A program made the translations under genes and the position numbers. Positions 10,003 to 19,478 of a stretch of DNA of 64,000 nt are shown piece after piece (position 1 is the first letter of the stretch; every line of letters starts with the position of its first letter). Source of the stretch: Dactylosporangium aurantiacum (GTDB lineage: Bacteria > Actinomycetota > Actinomycetes > Mycobacteriales > Micromonosporaceae); the NCBI RefSeq assembly GCF_000716715.1, contig NZ_JNYJ01000013.1, positions 192,971-256,970 on the forward strand, read 5' to 3'. Below the pieces are notes generated by a model that was given only the letters and a program-made list of their open reading frames with translations, made no database searches and was not told where the DNA came from.

Positions 10003-10008
10003 TACAAT
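10003..10008 (+). promoter_or_regulatory. rpsF: Candidate -10 element of the rpsF operon
   Basis: TACAAT lies three bases after the stop of the surface-protein gene. If used, transcription would begin near 10015, right before the hairpin at 10018-10100. No good -35 is seen at 17 bp, so this is tentative. Confidence 0.4.
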
Positions 10009-10017
10009 TAGGTAGCT

Positions 10018-10100
10018 CCGCGGGGCGCCGTCATCCAACGCACCGGTGTGGTCGTTCCTCCCCAGGTCCCACCCAGAGAAGCGGATGACGCGCCCCGCGG
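10018..10100 (+). promoter_or_regulatory. Long hairpin in the rpsF upstream region; possible S6:S18 leader or terminator
   Basis: CCGCGGGGCG-C-CGTCATCC (10018-10036) pairs with GGATGACGCGCCCCGCGG (10083-10100), about 18 bp with one bulge, around a 46-base loop containing ACCGG. Many bacteria have an rpsF mRNA leader bound by the S6:S18 complex through a CCG-containing element. This hairpin is a candidate, but it could instead end the preceding transcript. Confidence 0.4.
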
Positions 10101-10109
10101 TCTTTGCGT

Positions 10110-10126
10110 GTACACGTAGCGTGTAC
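10110..10126. promoter_or_regulatory. Inverted repeat upstream of rpsF
   Basis: GTACAC-gtagc-GTGTAC, perfect six-base arms with a five-base centre, lies about 95 bases before the rpsF start. It may be an operator or part of leader structure. No known regulator is assigned. Confidence 0.35.
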
Positions 10127-10222
10127 TCTTGCTCGGTCGACCGTCCATCGGGCGGTCGACGACGCACGACCTCCTGCCGCGGATGGACCGCGGCCGCTTA
10201 GCCCGTAGGAGGTGAGAACGTC

Positions 10223-10513
10223 TTGCGTCATTACGAAATCATGGTGATCCTCGATGGCAGTCTCGAGGAGCGCACCGTCGCACCGTCGCTCGACACGTAC
10301 CTGAACGTGATCCGGACGTCGGGTGGCTCGGTGGAGAAGCTCGACGTGTGGGGCCGCCGGCGCCTCTCGTACGAGATCAACAAGAAGACCGAGGGCATCT
10401 ACGCCGTCATCGACCTCCAGGCATCGCCGGAGTCGGTGGCCGAGCTGGACCGTCAGCTGCGGCTCAACGAGTCCGTGCTGCGCACCAAGGTCATCCGGCC
10501 CGAGGTCCGCTAA
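10223..10513 (+). CDS. rpsF: 30S ribosomal protein S6
   Basis: 96 residues ([18 protein letters not shown]...VIRPEVR), a full-length S6 that binds S18 on the 16S rRNA platform. A TTG start at 10223 is chosen because TAGGAGGTGAG ends eight bases upstream and the protein then begins with the conserved RHYEIMVIL strand. It is first in the rpsF-ssb-rpsR-rplI group. The roughly 210-base leader holds the hairpin and palindrome described separately, which may mediate feedback by S6:S18. Confidence 0.95.
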   Translation: MRHYEIMVILDGSLEERTVAPSLDTYLNVIRTSGGSVEKLDVWGRRRLSYEINKKTEGIYAVIDLQASPESVAELDRQLRLNESVLRTKVIRPEVR

Positions 10514-10621
10514 GCGGATCCGGGCGAGATCGACCTGCGTCGCCGGCCACGCGTCACCGGGAATTGTCATACCCCTGTGACAAGGTGGCCCATACCCAAG
10601 TGCGCGAGGAGTTGACTCAAT

Positions 10622-11140
10622 ATGGCAGCAGGAGACACCACGATCACGGTCATCGGCAACCTGACCGACGACCCCGAGTTGCGCTTCACTCCGTCTGGAG
10701 CGGCCGTGGCCAAGTTCCGGGTGGCATCCACCCCCCGGTACATGGACAAGAGCTCCAACGAGTGGAAGGACGGCGAGCCGCTGTTCCTGTCCTGCACGGT
10801 GTGGCGCCAGGCGGCGGAGAACGTCGCCGAGTCGCTGCAGCGTGGTGCCCGCGTGATCGTCTCCGGCCGCCTGAAGCAGCGGACCTACGAGACGCGCGAG
10901 GGCGAGAAGCGCACTGTCATCGAGCTTGAGGTCGACGAGATCGGCCCCTCGCTGCGCTACGCGACTGCCAAGGTGCAGAAGATGCAGCGCTCCGGTGGCG
11001 GTGGCGGCTTCGGCGCTTCGTCCGGTGGCGGCGGCGGTGGCGGCGGGTTCGATGACCCGTGGGCCAGCGCGCAGCCGGCGAACGCCGGAAGTGGTGGCGG
11101 CAGGTCGAGCTCATCCTTCGACGACGAGCCCCCGTTCTAA
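10622..11140 (+). CDS. ssb: Single-stranded DNA-binding protein
   Basis: 172 residues. An N-terminal OB fold ([33 protein letters not shown]) runs to about residue 115. A Gly-rich flexible linker and the acidic tip FDDEPPF follow; this tip recruits replication and repair partners in known SSBs. GAGGAG lies ten bases before ATG 10622. It lies between rpsF and rpsR, the standard actinobacterial order, and upstream of dnaB. Confidence 0.95.
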   Translation: MAAGDTTITVIGNLTDDPELRFTPSGAAVAKFRVASTPRYMDKSSNEWKDGEPLFLSCTVWRQAAENVAESLQRGARVIVSGRLKQRTYETREGEKRTVIELEVDEIGPSLRYATAKVQKMQRSGGGGGFGASSGGGGGGGGFDDPWASAQPANAGSGGGRSSSSFDDEPPF

Positions 11141-11160
11141 TGGCATCAGGAGCAAGAGCA

Positions 11161-11400
11161 ATGGCGAAGGCTGCGGCCCTGCGCAAACCGAAGAAGAAGG
11201 TGAACCCTCTCGACAAGGAGGGCATCGCCTACATCGACTACAAGGACACCGCGCTGCTGCGCAAGTTCATCTCCGACCGCGGCAAGATCCGCGCTCGGCG
11301 GGTGACCGGCGTGACCGCTCAGCAGCAGCGGCAGATCGCGCGCGCCGTCAAGAACGCGCGCGAGATGGCCCTGCTCCCCTACACCGCGACTGCGCGATAA
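11161..11400 (+). CDS. rpsR: 30S ribosomal protein S18, cysteine-free form
   Basis: 79 residues from ATG 11161, preceded by AGGAG at eight bases. The core [27 protein letters not shown] and the end [13 protein letters not shown] are typical. The N-terminal CxxC zinc motif and the later cysteine found in many S18 proteins are absent ([14 protein letters not shown] and [12 protein letters not shown] in their place), so this is a zinc-independent C-minus form. It binds next to S6 on the 30S platform. It is 20 bases after ssb and 12 bases before rplI. Confidence 0.95.
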   Translation: MAKAAALRKPKKKVNPLDKEGIAYIDYKDTALLRKFISDRGKIRARRVTGVTAQQQRQIARAVKNAREMALLPYTATAR

Positions 11401-11412
11401 GGGGAGGCTGAC

Positions 11413-11862
11413 ATGAAGATCATCCTGAAGCAGGAGGTCACCGGCCTCGGGACCCCCGGCGACGTGGTCGAGGTCAAGGACGGCTACGGGCGTAACTACC
11501 TGCTCCCGCAGGGCTACGCCATCCCGTGGACCAAGGGCGGCGAGAAGCAGATCGCGACCATCAAGCGTGCCCGTGGGGCCCGCGAGATCCGCGACCTGGG
11601 CCACGCCAACGAGGTCAAGGCCCAGCTGGAGAGCCTCACCGTCAAGCTGGCCGTCCGCGCCGGCGAAGGTGGCCGGCTCTACGGCTCGGTCACCCCGGCC
11701 GAGGTCGTCGACGCCGTGCAGAAGGCCGGCGGTCCGTCCCTGGACAAGCGCCGCCTCGAGCTGCCCGGCCACGTGAAGTCGGTCGGCGACTACAAGGTGC
11801 AGATCAAGCTGCACCCCGAGGTCGCTGCCAGCTTCACGCTGAAGGTCACGGCCGCCAAGTAA
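11413..11862 (+). CDS. rplI: 50S ribosomal protein L9
   Basis: 149 residues (MKIILKQEVTGLGTPGDVVEVKDGYGRNYLLPQGYA), full length with the N-terminal rRNA-binding domain, a long connecting helix (ATIKRARGAREIRDL...) and the C-terminal domain. L9 binds near the base of the L1 stalk and helps maintain reading frame. GGGGAGG lies upstream of ATG 11413. It is the last gene of the operon; a strong hairpin follows. Confidence 0.95.
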   Translation: MKIILKQEVTGLGTPGDVVEVKDGYGRNYLLPQGYAIPWTKGGEKQIATIKRARGAREIRDLGHANEVKAQLESLTVKLAVRAGEGGRLYGSVTPAEVVDAVQKAGGPSLDKRRLELPGHVKSVGDYKVQIKLHPEVAASFTLKVTAAK

Positions 11863-11876
11863 CACCGCTGCAAACG

Positions 11877-11910
11877 AAAAGGGGCCCGCTTGGTGGAGCG
11901 GGCCCCTTTT
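11877..11910. terminator. Bidirectional terminator after rplI
   Basis: A 14-bp stem (AAAAGGGGCCCGCT and its complement) with a six-base loop. A and T runs flank the stem on the two sides, so it can serve both rplI (plus) and the VWA lipoprotein gene (minus). Confidence 0.85.
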
Positions 11911-11919
11911 CGCTGTCCC

Positions 11920-13422
11920 CTACTTGTAGAGCTTCGTCGCCGCCCGGATCACGTCCGACAGCTCCGCGACCTGCTGGTCGCCCTCCCCCAGCCGGAACGC
12001 GAGCCGGAACAGGTCGTCGAGCTGGACCTCCTCGGCGTACTGGCTGGCCCGCAGCACCTCGGCGAAGTACGCGGCCGCGTAGCAGACCTGCAGCTGCGGC
12101 GCCGCCGACGAGAACTCACGATCCAGCGACGCCACCGTCACCGACAGGTTCTGCTCGCTCGGCTCCCGCGACTGCGGGTCCTGCCAGCGCACCCGTACAT
12201 CCGCCAGATGACCCTCCGCGCCGGGCCGCAGGTGCAGCGCGTAGAGCGCCGTCACCGCATGCCCCGGACCGACCTCGCCACCGTCGACCCGGTCGTTGCG
12301 GAACGCCGACGCCGACAGCGCCCGGTTCTCGTAACCGATCAACCGGTACGACGCCACGGCCGCCGGATCGAACTCCACCTGCGCTTTCGCGTCCAACGCC
12401 CGCACCGCCAGCGTCGCCGGCAGCTGCTCCACGAAGACCTTGTTCGCCTCCGCGGCGTCGCTGACGTACACGACGTAACCGTCGCCCTTGTCGGCCAGCT
12501 GCTCCATGAACTTGTCGCCGTAGTCGCTGCCGACCCCGACACCCATCATCGTGATCTGCTTCGCCGCGGCCTCCTGGACCTCACGGACCAGGGACGTCGC
12601 GTTCGTCGAGCCGACGTTCGGCAGGCCGTCGGAGAGCAGGATGACGCGGTTGGTGGAACCCGAACGGAAGCTCTTGCGCGCCGTCTCGTACCCCAGCCGC
12701 AGCCCGGCCTCGAGGTTCGTGCTGCCCGACACGCGCAACCGGTCGATCGCGCCGTGCAACGCCGAACGGTCCCGGACCGCCGTCATCTGCCGCAACACCT
12801 CGGCCTCGTCGGAGTAGGCGATCAGCGCCACCGAGTCCGTGGTCCGCAACTGGTCCACCAGCGTGTGCAGACCGCTCTTGACCAGGTCGAGCTTGCCGGG
12901 CTCGGCCATCGAACCCGACACGTCCACCACGAACGTCAGCGACGCGTCCAACCGCTGCCCTTCCGGCTCGGCGCGGGTCTGCAGCCCCACCCGGAGCAGC
13001 CTGGCGGTGTCGTTGGCGTTGCGATGGGTCGTCGGCAACCGCGTACCGTCGGCGGACACGGCAAAACCGTCGCCTGAGGGCTGCCGGTAGCCCTGCCGGA
13101 ACGAATTGACGAACTCCTCCGGCCGGATCGTGCTCGCCGCGGGCCGCTGCCCCGACAGCAGCTGCCGCTTCGCGTAACCGTAGGAAGCGGTGTCGACGTC
13201 GACGGCGAACGTGGAGACGGGCTGGCTGGACGCCGACTGCTCCCCCGCGGCGCCGTCTGCCACCTCACCGGTCGCCGGCGGACCCGGCTGACCGCCCTGC
13301 GGGTTCATCGTCGGTGCGTGTTCATAGCTGGCGCTGCCGTCGTCCTTGTCGGACGCGCCACACGCCGTCAGGCACATCGCGGCGATCACGGCCACGGCGG
13401 CGACGCGGAACTGGCTGACCAT
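11920..13422 (-). CDS. VWA-domain lipoprotein (YfbK-like)
   Basis: 500 residues. The start at 13422 gives a lipoprotein signal (AVIAAMCLTAC, lipobox LTAC) with GGGAGG just upstream; an in-frame upstream start would put the signal peptide inside. An N-terminal domain (FAVDVDTASYGYAKRQLLSGQ...RPEEFVNSF) is followed by a von Willebrand A domain. This has a complete metal site, DVSGSM, STNLEAG and LSDGLPN. A C-terminal YfbK-type region follows, containing FAEVLRASQYAEE. It sits on the outer face of the membrane and probably mediates protein contacts; the partner is unknown. Convergent with rplI. Confidence 0.8.
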   Translation of the reverse strand: MVSQFRVAAVAVIAAMCLTACGASDKDDGSASYEHAPTMNPQGGQPGPPATGEVADGAAGEQSASSQPVSTFAVDVDTASYGYAKRQLLSGQRPAASTIRPEEFVNSFRQGYRQPSGDGFAVSADGTRLPTTHRNANDTARLLRVGLQTRAEPEGQRLDASLTFVVDVSGSMAEPGKLDLVKSGLHTLVDQLRTTDSVALIAYSDEAEVLRQMTAVRDRSALHGAIDRLRVSGSTNLEAGLRLGYETARKSFRSGSTNRVILLSDGLPNVGSTNATSLVREVQEAAAKQITMMGVGVGSDYGDKFMEQLADKGDGYVVYVSDAAEANKVFVEQLPATLAVRALDAKAQVEFDPAAVASYRLIGYENRALSASAFRNDRVDGGEVGPGHAVTALYALHLRPGAEGHLADVRVRWQDPQSREPSEQNLSVTVASLDREFSSAAPQLQVCYAAAYFAEVLRASQYAEEVQLDDLFRLAFRLGEGDQQVAELSDVIRAATKLYK

Positions 13423-13566
13423 GGAAGCCTCCCTGAAAGGTGTTTGGCCAGTCAGACGGCCACCAGCCCGTGAGCGGCTCCGAGCGTAACCGGACGGAGA
13501 CCCAAGCGTGAGCATCGGTGATCGTCCCGCAAGGATGCTGTGACCCGTCGAAGGGAACCGATCGGC

Positions 13567-13998
13567 TCAGAACTGCGTCGCGAGCACCGCGAAGAGCACC
13601 GTGGCGATGCCCGCACTCAGTACGGCCGAGGCGAACCCGATGGTCCACGCCCGCCAACCGGTCGTCGCCCAGCCCAGGAACATCGCCACGGAGATCCCCA
13701 GCGCCAGCGCCACCGCCAGCTGCGGCACACCGTCCAGCAGCTTGGTGAAGGCCTCCGCCCGCGGCGCTCGGCACGGCACCCCGAACGCGTTCACACAACC
13801 CGGCCGCGGAACCGACGACAGGGTCGCCGCCCAGATCACGTAACCGATGGTGGGGATCACGTACCAGCAGGCGGTGGCGATGAACGCGCCCACGTAGTCG
13901 GTGGGCTCGTCCTCGTCCTCGTCCTGCGGGTCAGGTGACCTGTCCCACTCCCGGTAGCCCACGGGCGCAGCGTCACCCGTCCGTGAGATGCCCGCCAT
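13567..13998 (-). CDS. Small membrane protein of unknown function
   Basis: 143 residues with an acidic N-terminus (DPQDEDEDEPTDY) and three or four hydrophobic segments (VGAFIATACWYVIPTIGYVIWAA, LAVALALGISVAMFLGW, and the C-terminal AVLSAGIATVLFAVLA). A pair of cysteines lies in the loop between helices (RPGCVNAFGVPC). GGAGG lies directly before the ATG, closer than usual. I do not recognise the family. It is divergent from dnaB across the DnaA-box region. Confidence 0.55.
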   Translation of the reverse strand: MAGISRTGDAAPVGYREWDRSPDPQDEDEDEPTDYVGAFIATACWYVIPTIGYVIWAATLSSVPRPGCVNAFGVPCRAPRAEAFTKLLDGVPQLAVALALGISVAMFLGWATTGWRAWTIGFASAVLSAGIATVLFAVLATQF

Positions 13999-14056
13999 CC
14001 TCCATCTAGCCGCATGTCACATCACTCGATTGGGCGACTATTTTCCGCACACAGGC

Positions 14057-14186
14057 TGTGGACGGAGAAACCCCAGCTCAGCATGGCTTTGCGGATCCCG
14101 GCGCCCAAGTTATCCACAGGCCTGTGCACAGTTGATCCCCCGGTTTGTGGACAGTGGTCCACAGGTTGTCCCAAGGGTTGTCCACC
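14057..14186. promoter_or_regulatory. DnaA-box-like cluster upstream of dnaB
   Basis: Seven 9-mers resemble the DnaA box (TTGTCCACA in actinobacteria, TTATCCACA in E. coli). They are 14057-14065 (reverse, 7/9), 14110-14118 (TTATCCACA, exact), 14122-14130 (7/9), 14146-14154 (reverse, 8/9), 14155-14163 (8/9), 14166-14174 (7/9) and 14178-14186 (8/9). The pair at 14146 and 14155 is abutting and inverted. The cluster lies 120-250 bases before the dnaB start. Confidence 0.6.
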
Positions 14187-14309
14187 GGTCGGTTTTGCCG
14201 AACGCCGCGCGCTCCTTACGGTTGCGCGGGGCGCTCCATGCGCCCCGCAGAGTTTTTGTCGTACCCGCGAGGTCTACTAGGCGGTGCGGGAACGACGTTG
14301 GAGGGGCGA

Positions 14310-17300
14310 GTGTCGATCACCGAAGACAGGCAGGGTGGCGATCCCTGGGAGGACGCGACCCCGGCCGAGCCGCGCCGGCAGCAGCCCTCGAAGGACAACG
14401 ACCGCCCAGCCGGCGGCGCCGAGACCTTCGAACGCACCCCACCGCAGGACGTCGCCGCGGAGCAGAGCGTCCTCGGCGGCATGCTGCTGTCCAAGGACGC
14501 CATCGCCGACGTCGTCGAGATCCTCAAATCTCACGACTTCTACCGGCCCAACCACACCATCGTCTTCGACGCGATCCTCGACCTCTACGGCCGCGGTGAG
14601 CCGGCCGACGCCGTCACCGTCGCCGCCGCCCTGACCGACGCCGGCGAGATCGCCAAGGTGGGTGGCGCCGCGTACCTGCACACCCTCATGGCCGCCGTCC
14701 CCACCGCCGCCAACGCGTCCTATTACGCCCGCATCGTCGCCGAGCGCGCCGTCCTGCGCCGCGTCATCGAGGCCGGCACCCGCATCGTCCAGCTCGGCTA
14801 CGGCTCCGCCGGCCCGGGCGGCCGCGACGTCGACGACGTCGTCGACCTCGCCCAGCAGGCCATTTACGACGTCACCGAGAAGCGCGTCAGCGAGGACTTC
14901 GCCGTCCTCGCCGAGATGCTCCAGCCGACCCTCGACGAGATCGAAGCGGTCGGCGCCCAGGGCGGCGTCATGACGGGCGTCCCGACCGGCTTCAGCGACC
15001 TGGACCGCCTGCTCAACGGCCTGCACCCCGGCCAGCTCGTGATCGTTGCCGGCCGTCCCGGCCTCGGCAAGGCGCTGGCCCTCGACACGCCGCTGCCGAC
15101 GCCCGACGGCTGGACGACGATGGGGGAGGTCAAGGCGGGCGACCAACTGCTCGGCGCCGACGGCCGACCGACCACGGTCGTCAACGCCTTCGAGGTCCTG
15201 CACGACCGTCCGTGCTTCGAGGTGGAGTTCTCCGACGGCAGCGTCATCGTCGCCGACGCCGAGCATCTCTGGAAGACCACCACGAGGGCCGCCCGCAGGC
15301 AGCGCTACGAGGGAGCGCCGACATCGCAATGGCCCGAAGTGGCGCGCCTCCAGACCGGGTCGGTCCTCGCGAGGGTAATCACGCAGCCGGACTCGCTGGT
15401 GACGTTCGGTGATGCGGTCGAGCTGGTTGGACCGTCCTTCCGCCATGTGTTGCACGTCGTGGGCAGCGAGGTCGGCACCTCGGGCGACGTCGTCCGCGAA
15501 TACCGGCGGGCGGGCAAGCCGTGGCGCCGTTCGATGCAGGCCTACTCCAAGCACGCGCTGCTGACGACACTGCACCGCCGGAACAACAGGGTCATGAACG
15601 CTGAGACGACCGTCCGCCACGACGGAGTCGTCACGACTCAGGACATAGCGGACACGCTCCGGCATCCGATGGACGGCCGGCTGAACCACGCCGTCGACAA
15701 CTGCCGGCCGCTGCGATTGCCGGAGCGAGACCTGGTGGTGCCGCCGTACACGCTCGGCGCCTGGCTCGGAGACGGTCACTCCGCGGGTGGTCGAATCACC
15801 ACCGCCGACCCGCAGATCGTCGCTGGCATCGCCGACGACGGGTTCGAGATCAGGCCCAGCACGGCGCATCCGATGCTGTACGGCATCGGCAGAGCGGCCA
15901 ACCACGGTCAGCCGCTGGTGACCAGCCTGCGAGTGCTCGGCGTCTTCAACGACAAGCACATCCCAGCCGCTTACCTTCGTGGCTCGGAGCGGCAGCGACG
16001 GGCGCTGCTCGCCGGGCTGCTGGACACCGACGGCACCGTGACCGCCACCGGCAACGTGCAGTTCACGTCCACCTCGGCGCGGCTCGCGAGCGACGTACGC
16101 GAGCTCATCGTCAGCCTCGGCTACCGGTGCACGGTGACGACGAGGCACGTCAAAGGTCGCGCCCCGGCGAGTTCCATCAGCTACACGTTGAACTTCACCA
16201 CGGTGGACGACGTGTTCCGTCTGGAGCGCAAGCGGGTCGCGCACCGCGAGCGACGGAGGGCCACCAGCACGTCGCGGACCAGCGCCCGGTACATCGTCGA
16301 CGTCAGGGCCGTTGCGAGCGTGCCGGTGCGGTGCGTGCAGGTCGACAACGACGACCATCTCTACCTGGCCGGTCGCTCGATGATCCCGACCCACAACTCC
16401 ACCGCAGCGATGGACTTCAGCCGCGCGGCGTCGGTGAAGCACAACATGGCGAGCGCCATCTTCAGCCTGGAGATGTCCAAGGTCGAGATCGTCATGCGAC
16501 TGCTCTCGGCCGAGGCCAGGGTGCCGCTGCACGTGCTGCGGTCAGGGCAGCTGTCCGACGACGACTGGACCAAGCTGGCCCGACGGATGGGCGAGATCAG
16601 CGAGGCGCCGCTCTTCGTCGACGACACGCCGAACATGAACCTCATGGAGATCCGGGCCAAGGCGCGCCGGCTCAAGCAGCGGCACGATCTGAAGCTGATC
16701 ATCGTGGACTATCTCCAGCTGATGACCAGCCCGAAGCGGACCGAGAGCCGGCAGCAGGAGGTCGCCGACCTGTCGCGTGGTCTGAAGCTGCTCGCGAAAG
16801 AGGTCGAGTGCCCGGTGGTGGCGGTCAGCCAGCTGAACCGTGGCCCCGAGCAGCGCACCGACAAGCGCCCGCAGCTGTCTGACCTGCGTGAGTCGGGGTG
16901 CCTTACGGCGGGCACGCGCATCATGCGTGCCGACACCAACGCCGAGGTCACCATCGGCTCCCTGCTGGAGTCCGGTGCCCGTGACATCCCCGTCTGGGCA
17001 TTGAACGAGAAGCTGCAGCTCACGGTTCAGACGATGACGCACGCCTTCTCGAGTGGCCGCAGAGAGGTCTTCCGGATGCGTCTCGCCTCCGGCAAGTCGA
17101 TCGAGGCCACCGGCAATCACCCGTTTCTGGCGTTCACGGGCTGGACGGCCCTGGAGGACCTGCGTGTCGGCGACCGCCTAGCAGTGCCGAGGCATGTGCC
17201 GCCGCCGCAGCAACTGCAGCCATGGCCAGAGGCCAAGGTGGTGCTCCTGGCGCACATGCTCGGCGACGGATCGTTCGTCAGGCGCCAGCCGATCCGTTAT

Positions 17301-18356
17301 GCCAGCGTCGACGAGGCGAACCTGGCCGCGGTCACCGAGGCGGCGACGCACTTCGGGGTCACCGCGGTCAGGGACGACTCCCCTGCGGCGCAGGTCACGA
17401 CGCTGCGCCTGCCGGCACCGGCGCGGCTTGCTCGCGGCCGGCGCAATCCGATCGCCGAGTGGCTCGACAGTCTCGGGCTGTTCGGTCTGCGCTCGCACGA
17501 GAAGTTCGTCCCCGAATCGCTGTTCAGCCTACCGAAGGAGCAGGTCAGGCTGTTCCTGCGGCACTTGTGGGCGACCGACGGCTCGGTGACCGTCCGGCTG
17601 AGAGGCGGCGGCGGCCGGGTCTACTACGCCTCGACGAGCGAGGCGATGCTGCAGGGCATCGCGCGGTTGCTGCTCCGGTTCGGGATCACGTCGCGGATCA
17701 GGACGGTGACCCCTGGAGCGCATCGGGCGCAGTACACGCTGGACATCTCCGGCAAGGACGACCAGCTTCGCTTCCTGCGGGAGATCGGTGTCCACGGCGA
17801 GCGGTCTCGCTCGGGCGAGCTGTTGTTGAGCAGGCTGGAGGCGGTCACCAGTAACACCAACGTGGACACCGTCCCGAAGGAGATCTGGGATTCGGTCCGA
17901 CGGGTCCTGCTCGACGAGAACATCTCGCACCGGCAGTTCGCGGCGACTCTGGGCACGCAGTTCAACGGCAGTGCCATGTGGAAGCGTGCGCCGAGCAGGC
18001 CTCGGCTGGCCAGGATCGCCGCTGTACTGGACAGCGCTGAGCTGGAGCTGCATGCGATCAACGACGTCTTCTGGGACGAGATCGTGTCGATCGAGAGCAT
18101 CGGGGAGCAGGAGGTGTATGACGCGACCGTCGTCGGCACCCACAACTTCGTGGCCAACGGCATAGCCACGCACAACTCGATCGAGCAGGACGCCGACGTG
18201 GTCATCCTGCTGCACCGCGACGACTACTACGACAAGGAGTCTCCGCGGGCGGGGGAGGCGGACTTCATCGTGGCCAAGCATCGTAACGGTCCGACCGACA
18301 CGATCACGGTCGCGGCGCAGCTGCACCTGTCCCGCTTCGTCGACATGGCGATCTAG
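14310..18356 (+). CDS. dnaB: Replicative DNA helicase DnaB with two inteins
   Basis: 1348 residues from GTG 14310 (GGAGGGG four bases upstream). The exteins total 480 residues (1-254, 697-863, 1290-1348), normal for the hexameric 5'-3' helicase that unwinds the fork. N-terminal DnaB domain: [20 protein letters not shown]. The P-loop GRPGLGK-ST is split by intein 1. Downstream are [18 protein letters not shown] (Walker B) and [13 protein letters not shown]. Intein 2 splits [14 protein letters not shown]. The protein is inactive until both inteins splice out. DnaA-box-like sites upstream suggest coupling to replication initiation. It is followed by 486 bases without a gene. Confidence 0.93.
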   Translation: MSITEDRQGGDPWEDATPAEPRRQQPSKDNDRPAGGAETFERTPPQDVAAEQSVLGGMLLSKDAIADVVEILKSHDFYRPNHTIVFDAILDLYGRGEPADAVTVAAALTDAGEIAKVGGAAYLHTLMAAVPTAANASYYARIVAERAVLRRVIEAGTRIVQLGYGSAGPGGRDVDDVVDLAQQAIYDVTEKRVSEDFAVLAEMLQPTLDEIEAVGAQGGVMTGVPTGFSDLDRLLNGLHPGQLVIVAGRPGLGKALALDTPLPTPDGWTTMGEVKAGDQLLGADGRPTTVVNAFEVLHDRPCFEVEFSDGSVIVADAEHLWKTTTRAARRQRYEGAPTSQWPEVARLQTGSVLARVITQPDSLVTFGDAVELVGPSFRHVLHVVGSEVGTSGDVVREYRRAGKPWRRSMQAYSKHALLTTLHRRNNRVMNAETTVRHDGVVTTQDIADTLRHPMDGRLNHAVDNCRPLRLPERDLVVPPYTLGAWLGDGHSAGGRITTADPQIVAGIADDGFEIRPSTAHPMLYGIGRAANHGQPLVTSLRVLGVFNDKHIPAAYLRGSERQRRALLAGLLDTDGTVTATGNVQFTSTSARLASDVRELIVSLGYRCTVTTRHVKGRAPASSISYTLNFTTVDDVFRLERKRVAHRERRRATSTSRTSARYIVDVRAVASVPVRCVQVDNDDHLYLAGRSMIPTHNSTAAMDFSRAASVKHNMASAIFSLEMSKVEIVMRLLSAEARVPLHVLRSGQLSDDDWTKLARRMGEISEAPLFVDDTPNMNLMEIRAKARRLKQRHDLKLIIVDYLQLMTSPKRTESRQQEVADLSRGLKLLAKEVECPVVAVSQLNRGPEQRTDKRPQLSDLRESGCLTAGTRIMRADTNAEVTIGSLLESGARDIPVWALNEKLQLTVQTMTHAFSSGRREVFRMRLASGKSIEATGNHPFLAFTGWTALEDLRVGDRLAVPRHVPPPQQLQPWPEAKVVLLAHMLGDGSFVRRQPIRYASVDEANLAAVTEAATHFGVTAVRDDSPAAQVTTLRLPAPARLARGRRNPIAEWLDSLGLFGLRSHEKFVPESLFSLPKEQVRLFLRHLWATDGSVTVRLRGGGGRVYYASTSEAMLQGIARLLLRFGITSRIRTVTPGAHRAQYTLDISGKDDQLRFLREIGVHGERSRSGELLLSRLEAVTSNTNVDTVPKEIWDSVRRVLLDENISHRQFAATLGTQFNGSAMWKRAPSRPRLARIAAVLDSAELELHAINDVFWDEIVSIESIGEQEVYDATVVGTHNFVANGIATHNSIEQDADVVILLHRDDYYDKESPRAGEADFIVAKHRNGPTDTITVAAQLHLSRFVDMAI
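15072..16397 (+). mobile_element. DnaB intein 1: class 3-type intein with LAGLIDADG endonuclease
   Basis: 442 residues (255-696 of the precursor) inserted after the P-loop lysine. It begins with Ala, not Cys or Ser ([20 protein letters not shown]), and ends PTHN before Ser+1. Trp in block B (ADAEHLW), Cys in block F ([16 protein letters not shown]) and Thr in block G (PTHN) form the WCT set of class 3 inteins, which splice through the block F cysteine. The homing endonuclease has both LAGLIDADG-like motifs ([19 protein letters not shown]). The insertion site and start resemble the mycobacterial DnaB intein. Confidence 0.88.
16899..18176 (+). mobile_element. DnaB intein 2: class 1 intein with LAGLIDADG endonuclease
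   Basis: 426 residues (864-1289) inserted between RESG and SIEQD. It starts with Cys ([12 protein letters not shown]), has block B TGNHPF, block [17 protein letters not shown], and ends IATHN before Ser+1, all the residues for standard splicing. Endonuclease motifs [10 protein letters not shown] and [10 protein letters not shown] are present, with a helix-turn-helix-like stretch ([18 protein letters not shown]) after them. Unrelated in detail to intein 1, so the two were acquired separately. Confidence 0.9.
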
Positions 18357-18842
18357 CCACGCCGGGCGGCCAGGGCGTGCCGTAGGTCGCGAGTCCGGTG
18401 GTCCGGGCGCAGCCGACTGCCCGCGCTTCGCGCGACGCTCCCTGCGAGTCAGGACCAGCGACCGCCGTTGGCCCAGGTGGCGGCGGAAGGCATGCGGCAG
18501 CGAAGGCTCCGGGCAGCGAAGGCTCCGGGTGGCGCGGGCTCGGGTGGCGCAGGCTCGCGTCGCGCGGGCTCGCGTCGCGAAGGCAGAGGTGCGACCGGGC
18601 TCAAGTGTTGTGTCCGTCCGCGTTGGTCGGCATTTGGACGCTGCCTGGCGGCCGTGCGCTGGCGGGCGGGCGGCTGGGTTGGTGCTGTGCCTGTGGTTGT
18701 GGCCGTTCGCCTGTTCCGCGGGGTTTGTCGGTCAGAGCTGCCGATCATGGTGATTGCCAGTCCGAGCAGCGGCGACCGGGTGTGTCGCGATGTCTGCGAG
18801 CAGGGCACGGACGTCTGCGAGCAGGGCGCGGGCGAGCGGCTG
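18357..18842. repeat. Gene-free GC-rich tract with short imperfect repeats
   Basis: No convincing gene. Between about 18480 and 18600, short units recur: AGCGAAGGCTCCGGG twice, and GGCTCGCGTCGCG twice. The tract lies between the convergent dnaB and phosphoribosyltransferase genes. No clear hairpin terminator was seen. Confidence 0.5.
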
Positions 18843-19469
18843 CTACCTGCGGCAGCGGCTCAGGAGGCGGGTGACCTCGGCGTCCGGGATCTGGCGGAAG
18901 TCGTCGTAGTAGCGGCTGACGGCGCCGAAGTAGTCGGAGGTCACGGGGCAGACGACCTCGTCGGCGGTCAAGGAGAGGCGGTCGACGGCCTGGGTGGCGC
19001 CGACGGGGGCGGCCAGGACGACACGGGCGGCGCGGAGGGCTCTGGCGACGGCGATCGCGGCGCCGGCCGTGGCGCCGGTGGCCAGGCCGTCGTCGACGAT
19101 GAGGGCGACCCGGCCGGTGAGGTCGAGCGGGTCGCGGCCGATGCGGAAGAGGCGGTCGCGGCGGCGGAGCTCGGTGGTCTCGTGGCGGATGACGGGGTCC
19201 ATCTCGTGGGGTTCGAGGCGGATCTCGGGGTTGAGGACCTGGACGCCGCCGGGGCCGATGGCGCCGAAGGCGACCTCGGGGGCCCACGGTACGCCGAGCT
19301 TGCGCACGACCAGGGCGTCGAGCGGGACGTGCAGCCGGGTGGCGACCTCAGCGGCGACGGGCATGCCACCGCGGACCAGGCCGAGGGCGATGACGTCGGG
19401 CCGGTCGGCATAGCCGGTGAGGAGCTCGGCGAGTGCGGCGCCGGCTTCTTGGCGGTCCCGGAAGGCCAT
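18843..19469 (-). CDS. Phosphoribosyltransferase-domain protein
   Basis: 208 residues, type I phosphoribosyltransferase fold. The PRPP-binding signature is VALIVDDGLATGATA; an N-terminal strand-loop region carries VIALGLVRGGMPVAAEVA. Proteins of this type often occur as stand-alone domains whose base substrate is unknown. AGGAAG precedes ATG 19469. It starts nine bases after the stop of the membrane glycosyltransferase gene, so it is the third gene of a minus-strand operon that begins with the GGDEF-EAL protein. Confidence 0.75.
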   Translation of the reverse strand: MAFRDRQEAGAALAELLTGYADRPDVIALGLVRGGMPVAAEVATRLHVPLDALVVRKLGVPWAPEVAFGAIGPGGVQVLNPEIRLEPHEMDPVIRHETTELRRRDRLFRIGRDPLDLTGRVALIVDDGLATGATAGAAIAVARALRAARVVLAAPVGATQAVDRLSLTADEVVCPVTSDYFGAVSRYYDDFRQIPDAEVTRLLSRCRR

Positions 19470-19478
19470 GCTTCCTGT

